From contig CACZGD010000006.1 in the NCBI GenBank assembly GCA_902780565.1, positions 1 to 64,000 on the forward strand: a stretch of 64,000 nucleotides of DNA, written 5' to 3'. Within the stretch, counting starts at the first letter, position 1; every line of letters starts with the position of its first letter. Below are positions 1 through 8,565 of this stretch, one piece after another. This stretch comes from Oscillospiraceae bacterium. GTDB taxonomy: Bacteria; Bacillota; Clostridia; Oscillospirales; Acutalibacteraceae. The notes under the pieces are model-generated. The model was given only the letters and a program-made list of their open reading frames with translations. It searched no databases and had not been told where the DNA came from. Position numbers and translations under genes: made by a program.

Positions 1-1245
1 GACGAGGGTTTTGACGCATTTCATCAATACTGGAAAAATGAATCGAGCCCGGAGCGCGGAGAATACTTTTCGACCAAACTTGTATCTGAAAATGGGCATC
101 CGTTCGCGGTCATTTCCTACGGGTATTGTAACGGTACGGTAACGATCATGGAAATCGTTGTTGATCCTGCTGTACGTGGACAGGGCAAAGGCACTGCCGT
201 TATAAGTAAATTCTTAAACAATGCCGCTGCTTGGATCGCACAGCCAATCACCGTATTCAACGCGGTCGTATTTCAAAGGAATACCGCATCGCAAATCGCT
301 TTCTATAAGGCGGGCTTTGTTTTGGAGGATAAGGATCAGGAGCGTTGGAAAAAGACTGCCGATGATTCCGAGATCCTTTTTCGATACACAGAAGGAACCT
401 TGCTGTCTTTCCCTTCAACCAAAATCCGGTGGCTGGGACCGGATGAACGGCGTTTGTTCAACGCGCACCTGCGGTTATGCGATCAGAACACTCTTTCACT
501 AAAAAAGTGGAACGGGATCATGAAAACAGGGATTCGTTATTGCGGACTGTTTGTTGACAACAAGATGGTCCCGCGGGCCTGCATTGAAAAGCTGACGGAC
601 CGTTATTGGGAAATCTCCGACGTGCGCGTGGCACAAGAATATCGGAATCGGGGGTATGCAACAGCGATTTGCAGCTTTGTTGCAAATGAAATCCTGTCAA
701 GCAACCGCATCCCGACGATCCGAACGGAAAAGGATAACGCCGCCATGCGAAAGGTGATAAAAAAGCTAAAATTTCAGCCTTTTGTTGAAAATATGGACGA
801 TCGGTATGTTTGCAAAATCGCTTCTCTGCAGGAAATGGAAGAAAAATGGGATTATGAAATCAAGCTCCATCCCGGGCAGGAAAACTGGATCATCTGGAAA
901 CCCGAGGCAATCAACAATTTTCAAACGGGCAGATCGATTCCGTATTACGGGATCCTTGACGGGACGATTATTTGCGAGGCGACCGCAGTGGTCGATCCGG
1001 GCGAGGTGCAAAACAGCGCGGGAATGATAGACGAAACAACAGCGTATCTTTGCGCTTTTCGGACAATAAAAGAGTATCGGGGAAAAGGTTACTATACAAA
1101 AGCGGTTTTGGGCGTGGAACCCGACGATAAAATGAACAAAGCAATGTATACCCATTGGGGATTTACAGAATTTATCAAATCTGCTGAGGAAAGATACCCG
1201 GACGGAACCGTTATTCAGGTTGAGTATTATTGGAAACAGCTTTAA
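1..1245 (+). CDS. Multi-GNAT acetyltransferase, 5' end outside window
   Basis: The reading frame is open from base 1, so the gene starts upstream; the ATG at 148 lies inside the first GNAT domain and is not the true start. 414 residues are visible. Three acetyl-CoA-loop motifs are seen: VRGQGKG near residue 59, EYRNRGYATA near 205 and EYRGKGYYT near 350. This suggests two or three fused GCN5-related N-acetyltransferase domains. The family transfers acetyl from acetyl-CoA to an amine; the substrate cannot be told. The next gene follows after 24 bases, so they may be cotranscribed. Confidence 0.8.
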   Translation, partial: DEGFDAFHQYWKNESSPERGEYFSTKLVSENGHPFAVISYGYCNGTVTIMEIVVDPAVRGQGKGTAVISKFLNNAAAWIAQPITVFNAVVFQRNTASQIAFYKAGFVLEDKDQERWKKTADDSEILFRYTEGTLLSFPSTKIRWLGPDERRLFNAHLRLCDQNTLSLKKWNGIMKTGIRYCGLFVDNKMVPRACIEKLTDRYWEISDVRVAQEYRNRGYATAICSFVANEILSSNRIPTIRTEKDNAAMRKVIKKLKFQPFVENMDDRYVCKIASLQEMEEKWDYEIKLHPGQENWIIWKPEAINNFQTGRSIPYYGILDGTIICEATAVVDPGEVQNSAGMIDETTAYLCAFRTIKEYRGKGYYTKAVLGVEPDDKMNKAMYTHWGFTEFIKSAEERYPDGTVIQVEYYWKQL

Positions 1246-1269
1246 TACTGAGGGGTAGGAGAAATTCAG

Positions 1270-1596
1270 ATGAGAAAAGAATACAATAAGCTGGTTCGGG
1301 ATCGTATTCCCGAAATCATTGCGGCAAACGGGAAACCCGCGCAGATTCGCGTATTATCCGAAGAAGAATATGTCTCTGCGTTAGAAAAGAAGTTGATCGA
1401 GGAGGTCGGCGAGTATCTGGAAGGCAAAGAACTATCAGAGCTTGCAGACGTTCTGGAGGTCGTGCAGGCACTTGCGGAAAACGCGGGCATTTCCTTTGAC
1501 GAATTGCTGGCTATGAAAGCGGAGAAACAGCGCACGAACGGCGCGTTTCACAAGAGACTGTTTCTTGAGTGTATCGAGGACGATCGGAGCGAATGA
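1270..1596 (+). CDS. MazG-like / phosphoribosyl-ATP pyrophosphohydrolase-like protein
   Basis: 108 residues beginning MRKEYNKLVRDRIPEII, the typical opening of the small all-alpha NTP pyrophosphohydrolases annotated as phosphoribosyl-ATP pyrophosphohydrolase-like. The EEVGEYL...ELADVLEV segment provides the acidic metal-binding EExxE...ExxD pattern. The family hydrolyses nucleotide triphosphates to monophosphate and pyrophosphate. It stands alone without other his genes, so a house-cleaning role is more likely than histidine synthesis. A GTAGGAG ribosome binding site precedes the ATG. Its stop overlaps an ATG of the NUDIX frame (ATGA at 1593). Confidence 0.8.
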   Translation: MRKEYNKLVRDRIPEIIAANGKPAQIRVLSEEEYVSALEKKLIEEVGEYLEGKELSELADVLEVVQALAENAGISFDELLAMKAEKQRTNGAFHKRLFLECIEDDRSE

Positions 1597-1613
1597 GCCA
1601 ACGGAGGTCGGTT

Positions 1614-2123
1614 ATGGAAGTATGGGATCTGTATAACGAGCGCCGCGAGTTGACCGGATGCACGCACACGCGGGGCGACGCGATCCCGCAGGGGTGTTAT
1701 CATCTTGTCGTTCACGTATGGATCAGAAACAGTAGAGGAGAATACCTGATCTCACAGCGCAGCGCAGACCGTCCTACGCTGCCGCTCAAATGGGAATGCG
1801 TCGGCGGTTCGGTTCTGAAAGGGGAAACAAGTCTGGACGGCGCGCTGCGGGAAACGCTTGAGGAAGTGGGCGTCACCCTTTCGCCCGAAAACGGGACCCC
1901 GGTGTTTTCCAAAGTGCGAGATACAGTGGGCGGCGTCCGATTTGCTGATATCCTTGACGTTTGGCTATTTCAATATGACGGTCCGATTACTTTGGAAAAC
2001 GCTCTCACAAAGGAAGTAGCGCAATCCGCATGGATGAGCAAAGCACAAATCAAAAACCTGTTTGATAGCGGCGAGTTGGTCCATACGCTCGGCTATTTCT
2101 TCGATACGGAAAAGCTGTACTGA
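1614..2123 (+). CDS. NUDIX hydrolase
   Basis: 169 residues from the chosen ATG, which has GGAGG 6 bases upstream. Two earlier in-frame ATGs (1569, 1593) lack such a site, although 1593 would give an ATGA overlap with the preceding gene. The Nudix box runs from about residue 64 to 87 and fits Gx5Ex7REUxEExGU exactly (GGSVLKGE ... RETLEEVGV). The family cleaves nucleoside diphosphates linked to another moiety. Its position after a MazG-like pyrophosphohydrolase suggests a small nucleotide-sanitation pair. The substrate is unknown. Confidence 0.85.
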   Translation: MEVWDLYNERRELTGCTHTRGDAIPQGCYHLVVHVWIRNSRGEYLISQRSADRPTLPLKWECVGGSVLKGETSLDGALRETLEEVGVTLSPENGTPVFSKVRDTVGGVRFADILDVWLFQYDGPITLENALTKEVAQSAWMSKAQIKNLFDSGELVHTLGYFFDTEKLY

Positions 2124-2210
2124 AGAAATACGGTGTGTATTTAACTTTGGAATTCACGGGGCATAAAATAGTATGCTGTATATAAAACAACAAAAGAGAG
2201 GTAACAAAAA

Positions 2211-3368
2211 ATGCGTATCGGATGTACGAAAAAGCTGTTGGACTATCTTTCTCTCGAGCCGGAGGAAACTACGGAAAAAGATGCCCCTCTGTTCTCATTT
2301 TCCGCAAACCTATTGACGCTAAACCGCAGAAAATGCGTTGTCGTTATGAACGACGCGAGCTGCTGCGGCTTCATTCTGTATGGCGTTACCGCGAAGGATA
2401 AGAAGCAGATCCAGCAGAGGATCGAGACGGGTCTTCGTAATATGCTTGCATCGGAGAATTACGCACAGAACGTGATTGACAGATATATTGCGGATTGTGG
2501 TTTTCCCGCAGTGATTTGCAAGACCCAAAGTCGTTCCGCAGTAACGCGGCTCAACCAGTTCTGCGGTTATGTATCGCGTTTGTCAGGCTGTTTTGCGCCG
2601 GACGACCTGTTTCAGACGATCCTTCTGCCGAAAATCAACTATGAAATCAAAAACAAAAAAGAAGATAAAGAGAAGGATTATTATGTAACATACGAAGAAC
2701 TGGAGCGCCTGATGCGAGACAAATACGGCAGCGTCTTTTGCTGCCGCGCCGGCGTCTTCGACGTTGCCCTGATGGAAACGTCATGCATTCGGCGGGTTAC
2801 GGTTCCTTTGGATTTTTCCCTGTTTTACTTGCACGACGTGATTCAGCAGCTGTTCCTTTGGGAAAATTATCATATCCATGATTTTGTTTTGCGGCTTCAC
2901 AAAAACGGACGCGCTGCAAAAAGAGCGATCGATTCGCAGCAGTGGGAAGATGACGATTTTTCTGCGAACTGTGAGATCCTTGACGAGAGCGAAGTTCTCC
3001 TTCAAGATGTATTCCCTTCCGTCGACCGTATTTTTTATGAGTATGATTTCGGAGACGGGTGGGTACATGAAATCAGACTTGTCAATATTATTGAAGACGC
3101 GGATATTCCGGCGCCTGTATGTGAGTTGATGACGGGGGACGCTCCGCCGGAGGACTGCGGCGGTCCGCACGGATTTGAAGAGCTGCAGAAAGCGCTGAAA
3201 TCGCCGAACGATCCGAAATACCGCGAATTGTATGCGTGGGCCCGTACAGCGTGCGATTATCAGAAGCCGATCCGCGCCGTTAATTTCACGCTGCGGCGAA
3301 GATATCTTGCAGGCGCATGGGATCTGTATTATACGTTCTCCGATATGCCGGATGATTATGAGGATTGA
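2211..3368 (+). CDS. DUF6933 / pRiA4b ORF-3-like protein
   Basis: 385 residues. The N-terminal ~170 residues (MRIGCTKKLLDYL..., NLLTLNRRKCVVVMND) resemble the DUF6933 domain. The C-terminal half (YDFGDGWVHEI, CGGPHGFEEL, AGAWDLYYTF) matches the plasmid pRiA4b ORF-3/MM3350-like family. Both domains are widespread on plasmids and islands and have no established activity. A GAGAGG site lies 9 bases before the ATG. An 87-base spacer separates it from the NUDIX gene, so it may have its own promoter, though none is clear. Confidence 0.75.
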   Translation: MRIGCTKKLLDYLSLEPEETTEKDAPLFSFSANLLTLNRRKCVVVMNDASCCGFILYGVTAKDKKQIQQRIETGLRNMLASENYAQNVIDRYIADCGFPAVICKTQSRSAVTRLNQFCGYVSRLSGCFAPDDLFQTILLPKINYEIKNKKEDKEKDYYVTYEELERLMRDKYGSVFCCRAGVFDVALMETSCIRRVTVPLDFSLFYLHDVIQQLFLWENYHIHDFVLRLHKNGRAAKRAIDSQQWEDDDFSANCEILDESEVLLQDVFPSVDRIFYEYDFGDGWVHEIRLVNIIEDADIPAPVCELMTGDAPPEDCGGPHGFEELQKALKSPNDPKYRELYAWARTACDYQKPIRAVNFTLRRRYLAGAWDLYYTFSDMPDDYED

Positions 3369-3463
3369 CGGATCCTCTGCGTATTTTTCCTTCGACTTCA
3401 TCCGGTATGAGAAGGATTTCAACAATTCGATTATTATCATAGAAAGTATGGAGGCCAACGGCA

Positions 3464-3631
3464 ATGAGTGAAACCGAAATCCTGAAGCAGTATTATGAAA
3501 TCTACGATGAGGAAGGCCGCCTGCTTTCGAAACACGGGCAGGTCGAATTCATTACGACGCAGAAATACATGCACACATGCGTGAACGCGGTCGGCGCGTC
3601 GCATCACACGCTGGATATATTGCGGAAATGA
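3464..3631 (+). pseudogene. N-terminal fragment of a SAM-dependent methyltransferase
   Basis: A 55-codon frame with a good ribosome binding site (GGAGG at 3450-3454). The product begins MSETEILKQYYEIYDEEGRL and continues with SKHGQVEFITTQKYM, which I recognise as the start of a clostridial class I methyltransferase family. The SAM-binding glycine motif that should follow is absent: after about 40 residues the match is lost and the frame stops. The stop TGA overlaps the ATG of the next GNAT gene (ATGA), so the remnant may now serve as a translated leader. A deletion of the methyltransferase body is the simplest reading. Confidence 0.6.
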
Positions 3632-4098
3632 TGAAGAAATCTTATACAATCAAACAAATCAGCCTTGCCGATTACCCGAAGTGCGGCGCGATCTGGGATA
3701 TGACCGCCTGTCCCTATACGCAGACGTTTATTTCTCAAATCAAAGCCGGTGTACGCGAGGTGTATATCCTCACCGTAGACGGCGAATATATCGCTGAATG
3801 CGATTTGGTTTATGATAATCCCGAATACGATACGGTTCCCGGTAAACGGCTGTACCTCTCCCGCCTGATCGTAAAAAAGGAACAGCGCGGGAAGGGATAT
3901 GGCAAGGCAATCACACAACACATCCTGACGCTCGCAAAGGAAAAGGGCTACCGTGAAATCGTCCTCGGCGTCAACCGCGACAATACCGGTGCCGTGCGGT
4001 TATATGAAAAACTCGGCTTCACTGTATACGAAGAAGCCGAGGATAAAGACGGTAAGTTTTGTAGAATGATAATAATACTGAACGGGGAATTATCATGA
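3628..4098 (+). CDS. GNAT family N-acetyltransferase
   Basis: 156 residues from ATG 3628 (a second ATG follows at once at 3631). The longer in-frame start at 3577 lies within the methyltransferase remnant and is not credible. LYLSRLIVKKEQRGKGYGKAI is the acetyl-CoA-binding motif A, and NRDNTGAVRLYEKLGF is motif B, as in RimI-like acetyltransferases. No strong ribosome binding site is visible, so translation is probably coupled to the upstream fragment through the ATGA overlap. The end overlaps the next gene by 4 bases. Substrate unknown. Confidence 0.8.
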   Translation: MMKKSYTIKQISLADYPKCGAIWDMTACPYTQTFISQIKAGVREVYILTVDGEYIAECDLVYDNPEYDTVPGKRLYLSRLIVKKEQRGKGYGKAITQHILTLAKEKGYREIVLGVNRDNTGAVRLYEKLGFTVYEEAEDKDGKFCRMIIILNGELS

Positions 4099-4823
4099 AC
4101 AGACCGATCACAACGCTTTTTATGCTTGCCTCCGCCGACGGAAAAATCAGCACCGGCGCATCTGACGCATTTGATTTTGATAGCGATCTGCCGAAGCTCG
4201 ACGGCGTAAAGGAAGGCTTACATCAATACTATGAGATTGAGCAGACGACAGATTTGTGGTCTTTCAACACAGGACGCGTTCAGGCAAAATTGGGCGTGAA
4301 TCAAAACGCCATACCGTCAAAAACAGTCGTCTCCCACGTTTTGTTGGACAATCACCATCTGACAGAGCACGGCATACGGTATTTTTGCGCAAAATCGAAA
4401 CAATTTGTTTTAATCACTACAAATGCGAACCATCCGGCGTTACAAGTCCGGGAAGACAATTTGCATATTATTTTGCAGTCAACGCTTTCTTTACACGAGG
4501 CTTTTGCGAAACTGAAAAATGATTTCGGATGTGAACGCCTGACTCTACAATCCGGCGGAACGGTAAATGGTTTTCTGCTGCGGGAAAAGCTGATTGATTT
4601 CGTCGATTTTGTTATCGCGCCTGTTTTAGTTGGAGGGCGGGATACACCGACGCTCATTGATGGCGAGTCCATCCGGTCAATGGATGGACTCTCAGGATTA
4701 GGTGTATTGAAACTGAAAGATTGCTGTGTATTGCAGAATTCATACGTCCGGATGACATACGAAGTCGCAGATAATAATCAACAATCCGATGATGTGAAGG
4801 CTTTTGACGTTGTTGAAAGGTGA
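4095..4823 (+). CDS. RibD C-terminal / dihydrofolate reductase-like reductase
   Basis: 242 residues. MNRPITTLFMLASADGKIS and LTLQSGGTVNGFLLREKLIDF...APVLVGG are characteristic of the RibD_C (HTP reductase, DHFR-fold) family that binds NADPH. There is no deaminase domain, and no rib genes adjoin, so it is a stand-alone member annotated in many Firmicutes as dihydrofolate reductase family protein. A role in riboflavin synthesis is not supported by context. Its ATG overlaps the stop of the GNAT gene (4 bases). Confidence 0.75.
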   Translation: MNRPITTLFMLASADGKISTGASDAFDFDSDLPKLDGVKEGLHQYYEIEQTTDLWSFNTGRVQAKLGVNQNAIPSKTVVSHVLLDNHHLTEHGIRYFCAKSKQFVLITTNANHPALQVREDNLHIILQSTLSLHEAFAKLKNDFGCERLTLQSGGTVNGFLLREKLIDFVDFVIAPVLVGGRDTPTLIDGESIRSMDGLSGLGVLKLKDCCVLQNSYVRMTYEVADNNQQSDDVKAFDVVER

Positions 4824-4832
4824 TGAATAGTG

Positions 4833-5458
4833 ATGGACAGAGATATTTATTTGGTTGACCCGTGCAAAGCATCCTCAATACCGTTCTGGAAAACGGAAAT
4901 GGTAACAGTACCGGATTTCCTGAAAATCATTAGAATAATGAATACCGGCAAAACAGAAACAAATACGAAACATATTATGACGAACCGTATTTCAAGCTGA
5001 TTCACAGAATGCAGGACCTACAAAAACCTATTTTACCGGACAGATACAGTACTGTTGAAATTGGTGTTGCTGATTTCGCACATCATATCGGAGAGTGTTA
5101 TGCGGATGGAGGTGTTTCAGACTCAGATCTGAAAAAGTACATAAACCATCCCGTATATGATCCCATGTTATGGATTGCCGTAAAGGATAACCTGACCGAA
5201 AAAACGGTTGCTACCGGTATTGCCGAACTGGACACTCGCATAGGCGAAGGCATTTTGGAATGGATTCAAGTTTCCCCGAAATATCGTCGCATGGGGCTTG
5301 GTGCATTTGTTGTTAATGAACTGCTTAACAGAATGAAGGGGAAAGCTGATTTCGTTACAGTCTCAGGCGAAGTCAAAAACAGAACAAACCCGCTTGCACT
5401 TTATGAACGCTGCGGGTTTTCAGAAAAAGTTATATGGCATATCTTAACAAAACAATAG
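4833..5458 (+). pseudogene. Frameshifted GNAT acetyltransferase
   Basis: Starting at ATG 4833, the frame gives MDRDIYLVDPCKASSIPFWK, the typical beginning of a clostridial GNAT family, then loses similarity and stops near 5000. The rest of the protein (DEPYFKLIH..., LEWIQVSPKYRRMGLGAF, YERCGF, WHIL) continues in another frame, which is open from 4934. The shift lies between about 4920 and 4960. A 149-codon ORF from ATG 5009 could still make the C-terminal acetyltransferase domain, but it lacks a ribosome binding site. A one-base indel, real or from assembly, explains the arrangement. Confidence 0.65.
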
Positions 5459-5538
5459 CGCAATCCAAATCGTAAAAACTATTGCCCGACATATCGAAGT
5501 GACATGCCAGGCAATATTTCATTTAGACATAAATCAAT

Positions 5539-5901
5539 TCATGGCTTTACGATTTCGGTTGCGCGGTTTCGGATTGAATTCATACACTGAACCCACTCCA
5601 TTTGATCCTCTGCCTTGAGCTGTTCGGTTATCCCTTCCTGTTCGGCAAGCTGACGGGTAAGTAGGTCGAACATCTCCTGTGCGTCACGGTCGATTTGGGC
5701 AAGATAGGCGTTCAGCTTTCCACTGAAAAAGAATTCATCGTACACGCTGCGCTGATACTTTTTCAGGAACGCCGCGTGCCGTTGTCCCCATTCGCCGATG
5801 TGGATTTCTTCTTCGGCAGGTAAAGAGAAATCCGGCAGATAATGGTCACCGTGAAGGGTGTAAGAAATGCCTGTTTTTTCGTCAGTAATATGCTTTTTCA
5901 T
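5539..5901 (-). CDS. TnpV-like transposon-encoded protein
   Basis: 120 residues from the ATG at 5901 (an upstream ATG at 5913 abuts the AAAGG site too closely). The YTLHGDHYLPDFSLPAEEE and WGQRHAAFLKKY segments and the overall size match TnpV, a small protein of unknown activity found on Tn4451-like and other clostridial mobile elements. No serine recombinase or other transposition gene is adjacent, so it is probably a remnant or a passenger. It lies at the right edge of the accessory region beside tRNA-Leu. Confidence 0.7.
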   Translation of the reverse strand: MKKHITDEKTGISYTLHGDHYLPDFSLPAEEEIHIGEWGQRHAAFLKKYQRSVYDEFFFSGKLNAYLAQIDRDAQEMFDLLTRQLAEQEGITEQLKAEDQMEWVQCMNSIRNRATEIVKP

Positions 5902-6068
5902 CTTAAGAATCATCCTTTCAATATTTTTTTGTTATTGGTTTATAACTTGCCGGGGGAGGATACTGTCTAAGATGAATCATCAAACTTCTTCTTTTTCCTC
6001 GGGCCCCTCGGTTTAGATTCTTTGCGAACAGGGGCTCCATTTGGAAAGAAGCCATAAGAGAAGAAAAG

Positions 6069-6117
6069 AAGAAATCCGAACCCGTCTCCCATTTGGAAGA
6101 TTTGGTTCGGATTTCTT
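6069..6117 (-). terminator. Terminator-like hairpin after tRNA-Leu
   Basis: A perfect 14-base inverted repeat, arms 6069-6082 and 6104-6117 (AAGAAATCCGAACC and its complement) with a 21-base loop. It begins 6 bases past the CCA end of the leftward tRNA-Leu. On the minus strand the stem is followed by a pyrimidine- and T-rich run (TTCTTTTCTTCTC). Confidence 0.6.
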
Positions 6118-6122
6118 GAGTT

Positions 6123-6205
6123 TGGTGCGGGTAACAGGACTCGAACCTGCATGGTCGCCCACCGGAACCTAAATCCGGCGTGTCTGCCAATTCCACCATA
6201 CCCGC
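6123..6205 (-). tRNA. tRNA-Leu (anticodon TAG)
   Basis: On the minus strand the 7-base acceptor stem GCGGGTA pairs with TACCCGC, followed by a discriminator A and an encoded CCA (plus strand 6123-6125). The anticodon stem CCGGA/TCCGG encloses loop TTTAGGT with anticodon TAG. The T arm carries GGTTCGAGTCC, and there is a long variable arm, as expected for leucine tRNA. Its 3' end faces the accessory region at 1-5.9 kb. Confidence 0.95.
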
Positions 6206-6234
6206 GAATATAACGTCCCAATCGGGACGTTTTT

Positions 6235-6843
6235 TTATGCCGACGCGCCGCGATGGCTGCGGACGCGTTTTTTTGTGCCTGCGATCTTGAGCTGCTCCAA
6301 CATGCCGATATAGATCGCGAGGATGGCGAGCAGACCGAAGATCATGGCGATCATGGATTTTGCGTTTGAGAAGAACAGCACAATTTTGAAAAAGGACAGA
6401 ATGATAATCAGAATCAGTACAAACACGATCAGCAGCCCGCAGCCGACCAGCACAACGTATCGCGTGAATTTCTTGAGCTTATCCGTCGTCACGGTGATGC
6501 AGTAGAATACATAGGGGATACATTCCAGAATCGTGATATAGGGATACGTGTTTCCCGCACCGACCTCCACATATATAAGCTGTCGGATCAGCAGAGAGAG
6601 GAAATAAACCGTGACGGAATTGATCAGGATGAACGGCCGGTCCATCGCCATTGTGATCGCGTGGCAGCCAAAAGTGACGGCGGCGGAAAAGGGGATCACG
6701 ACGTCAAACACGATCTCAAAGATATTCGCCCGCATAAACACAAACTGCAGCGTCAAAAAGAAGCAGGAGACCAGCGCGCAGATCACGGAAATCAAAACGT
6801 TTCTATGGGAAAACACAAATGAGGGCATTTCCCGCAGCGGCAC
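6235..6843 (-). CDS. Multi-pass membrane protein of unknown function
   Basis: 202 residues with about six hydrophobic segments and a basic tail (TKKRVRSHRG). I do not recognise the family. Start is GTG at 6843, chosen because GGAGG lies 8 bases upstream on the minus strand; the next ATG is 4 codons inside. A promoter with a consensus TATAAT lies 41 bases upstream. The gene is divergent from the penicillin-binding protein and ends 30 bases before the tRNA-Leu gene. Confidence 0.65.
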   Translation of the reverse strand: MPLREMPSFVFSHRNVLISVICALVSCFFLTLQFVFMRANIFEIVFDVVIPFSAAVTFGCHAITMAMDRPFILINSVTVYFLSLLIRQLIYVEVGAGNTYPYITILECIPYVFYCITVTTDKLKKFTRYVVLVGCGLLIVFVLILIIILSFFKIVLFFSNAKSMIAMIFGLLAILAIYIGMLEQLKIAGTKKRVRSHRGASA

Positions 6844-6883
6844 AGGTCACACCTCCTTCACTATCGGGATTTTTAACTGAAAT

Positions 6884-6912
6884 ATTATAATCCATATCTT
6901 GTAAAAAAACAA
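6884..6912 (-). promoter_or_regulatory. Sigma-A-type promoter for the 6235-6843 gene
   Basis: Minus strand: -35 TTGTTT (6907-6912), 17-base spacer, -10 TATAAT (6884-6889). The predicted start site lies about 34 bases upstream of the GTG. Confidence 0.6.
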
Positions 6913-6975
6913 GCTGTAGTCCGGGTTTTGTAATAATTTTGAAATAATTTGAGATACTGTTTTTGAGGTGTTCCG

Positions 6976-8565
6976 ATGAACAGAAGCAACAGAACAAACA
7001 GGCCAGTCGTTTTGCTGACGGCTGTGCTTTTCCTGTTCAGCGCCGTGTTCTACCGGTTAACTGCCGTTTCAGAGCGATATTCCTATCCCGCATCCGGAAA
7101 CCGTCAGGGCGAAAGAACGGCGGTCATCTCGAAGAGCAGAGGATATATTTATGACCGGAACGGCGTCGCACTGGTCAATACGGCGCATGAAAACATGGTC
7201 ATTCGAATCACAGATGTTTCTGAAGAAACCGGTTCGGGCGTAACCGATGCGGGGAATCTGCAGATCCGCAGGACACGGGAACAAGTTGCGGAAACGAATA
7301 CGTGTAAAAATGTGGCAACAGTAAAACGATACGAGGGAAATCCGCTTTGCGCGCACGTGATCGGGTATCTGGACGCGCAGGGGCAGGGGGTATGCGGGGT
7401 CGAACGGTCCTTTGACAGGCTGCTGCATGAGGCGGAGGGGACGCTTTCGGTCCGGTTTTCCGTAAACGGGCTCGGACATGCAATTGCCGGGCGCGGGCTG
7501 CAGATCCGATCCGATGCGTATGACAATCCTGCGGGCGTGATGCTGACGATCGACGCAGAGGTTCAGCGCATTGCGGAAGCCGCCATGCGCAGATCTTCGA
7601 TCGAAACAGGCGCCGCGGTAGTTCTGGACGTGGAGACCGCAGAGATCCTTGCAATGGTCAGTGTTCCCGTGTTTGATGTGAACGAGCTCTCGGCTTCCCT
7701 GCATGACGAAAGATCCCCGTTCCTGAACCGGGCTGTTTCAGCCTGGCCTGTAGGGTCCGTATTTAAGCCCATCGTAGCGGCGGCTGCGGCCTCAAAAGGC
7801 GTGGGACCTGATATCCCGTATACGTGCGAGGGTGGTGTGGATTGCGGCGGCATGCATTTTTCCTGTTATCGCGGGGTCTCTCATGGGGAAACGGATCTGC
7901 AGCATGCGATCTGCAAGTCGTGCAATTCTTATTTTATTCATCTTGCATCCCTGATCGGCCCGCAAGCGCTTGTAGACACGGCGAAAGAGTTCGGATTCGG
8001 AAAAGAGATCCGTCTTACGGGCGATATTGTTAACGCCGCGGGTGTGGTGCCCGCGGCGGCGGCTTTGGACTCGTCCGCTGCGCTTGCGAATCTGAGCTTC
8101 GGGCAGGGGGAACTGCTGGCGTCTCCCTTACAGCTTGCGGCTGCCTATGCGGCGCTTGCGAACGGTGGGACCTACCGGGAGCCGGTTCTTATGAAATACC
8201 TGATCGATCAGGAAGGGGAGAAGTACGCGTATTATCTCAATGCAGTCGAATACCAGGTTCTGGACGGCCGGACATGCGAAGCTTTAGGAAAGGCGCTTGC
8301 TTTGAATATGCTGGAGGGCACCGGGACAGCCGGTCGGTCGGATCTGGTCTCCTCCGCGGGAAAAACGGCTACCGCACAGACAGGGCGATACCCAGACGGG
8401 GATACAGAGCAGCTTTGCACGTGGTTTTGCGGCTGGGCGCCGTATGAATCGCCGCGCTGCGCAATCGTGATCTTCAATGAAAACGGGAGCGCCGCCTCTG
8501 TGGACTGCGCTCCCGTGTTTCGGGATATCATCGAAGGTCTATATGACGCCGAGATGTTCGAGTAG
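6976..8565 (+). CDS. Penicillin-binding protein 2 / SpoVD-like transpeptidase
   Basis: 529 residues. An N-terminal membrane anchor (residues ~10-28) is followed by a pedestal domain (ISKSRGYIYDRNG) and a transpeptidase domain. The catalytic SxxK is S261-V-F-K264, SxN is S315-C-N317, and the third motif is K463-T-A instead of the usual KTG. The family crosslinks peptidoglycan stem peptides outside the membrane. No PASTA domain is seen, and the protein is shorter than typical SpoVD (~640). A GAGGTG site precedes the ATG. Its last 27 bases overlap the convergent mntP gene. Sporulation or elongation role cannot be decided. Confidence 0.85.
   Translation: MNRSNRTNRPVVLLTAVLFLFSAVFYRLTAVSERYSYPASGNRQGERTAVISKSRGYIYDRNGVALVNTAHENMVIRITDVSEETGSGVTDAGNLQIRRTREQVAETNTCKNVATVKRYEGNPLCAHVIGYLDAQGQGVCGVERSFDRLLHEAEGTLSVRFSVNGLGHAIAGRGLQIRSDAYDNPAGVMLTIDAEVQRIAEAAMRRSSIETGAAVVLDVETAEILAMVSVPVFDVNELSASLHDERSPFLNRAVSAWPVGSVFKPIVAAAAASKGVGPDIPYTCEGGVDCGGMHFSCYRGVSHGETDLQHAICKSCNSYFIHLASLIGPQALVDTAKEFGFGKEIRLTGDIVNAAGVVPAAAALDSSAALANLSFGQGELLASPLQLAAAYAALANGGTYREPVLMKYLIDQEGEKYAYYLNAVEYQVLDGRTCEALGKALALNMLEGTGTAGRSDLVSSAGKTATAQTGRYPDGDTEQLCTWFCGWAPYESPRCAIVIFNENGSAASVDCAPVFRDIIEGLYDAEMFE

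Noticed and set aside
4338..4349. Single TTGTTGGACA-like match inside the RibD-C gene as another SARP-like site
   Set aside because: It is one unit only, within coding sequence, with no -10 at the required spacing.
5489..5517. ATTGCC/GGCAAT inverted repeat between the GNAT pseudogene and tnpV as a terminator or transposon end
   Set aside because: Six-base arms with a long loop and no T run; no matching copy or target duplication found.
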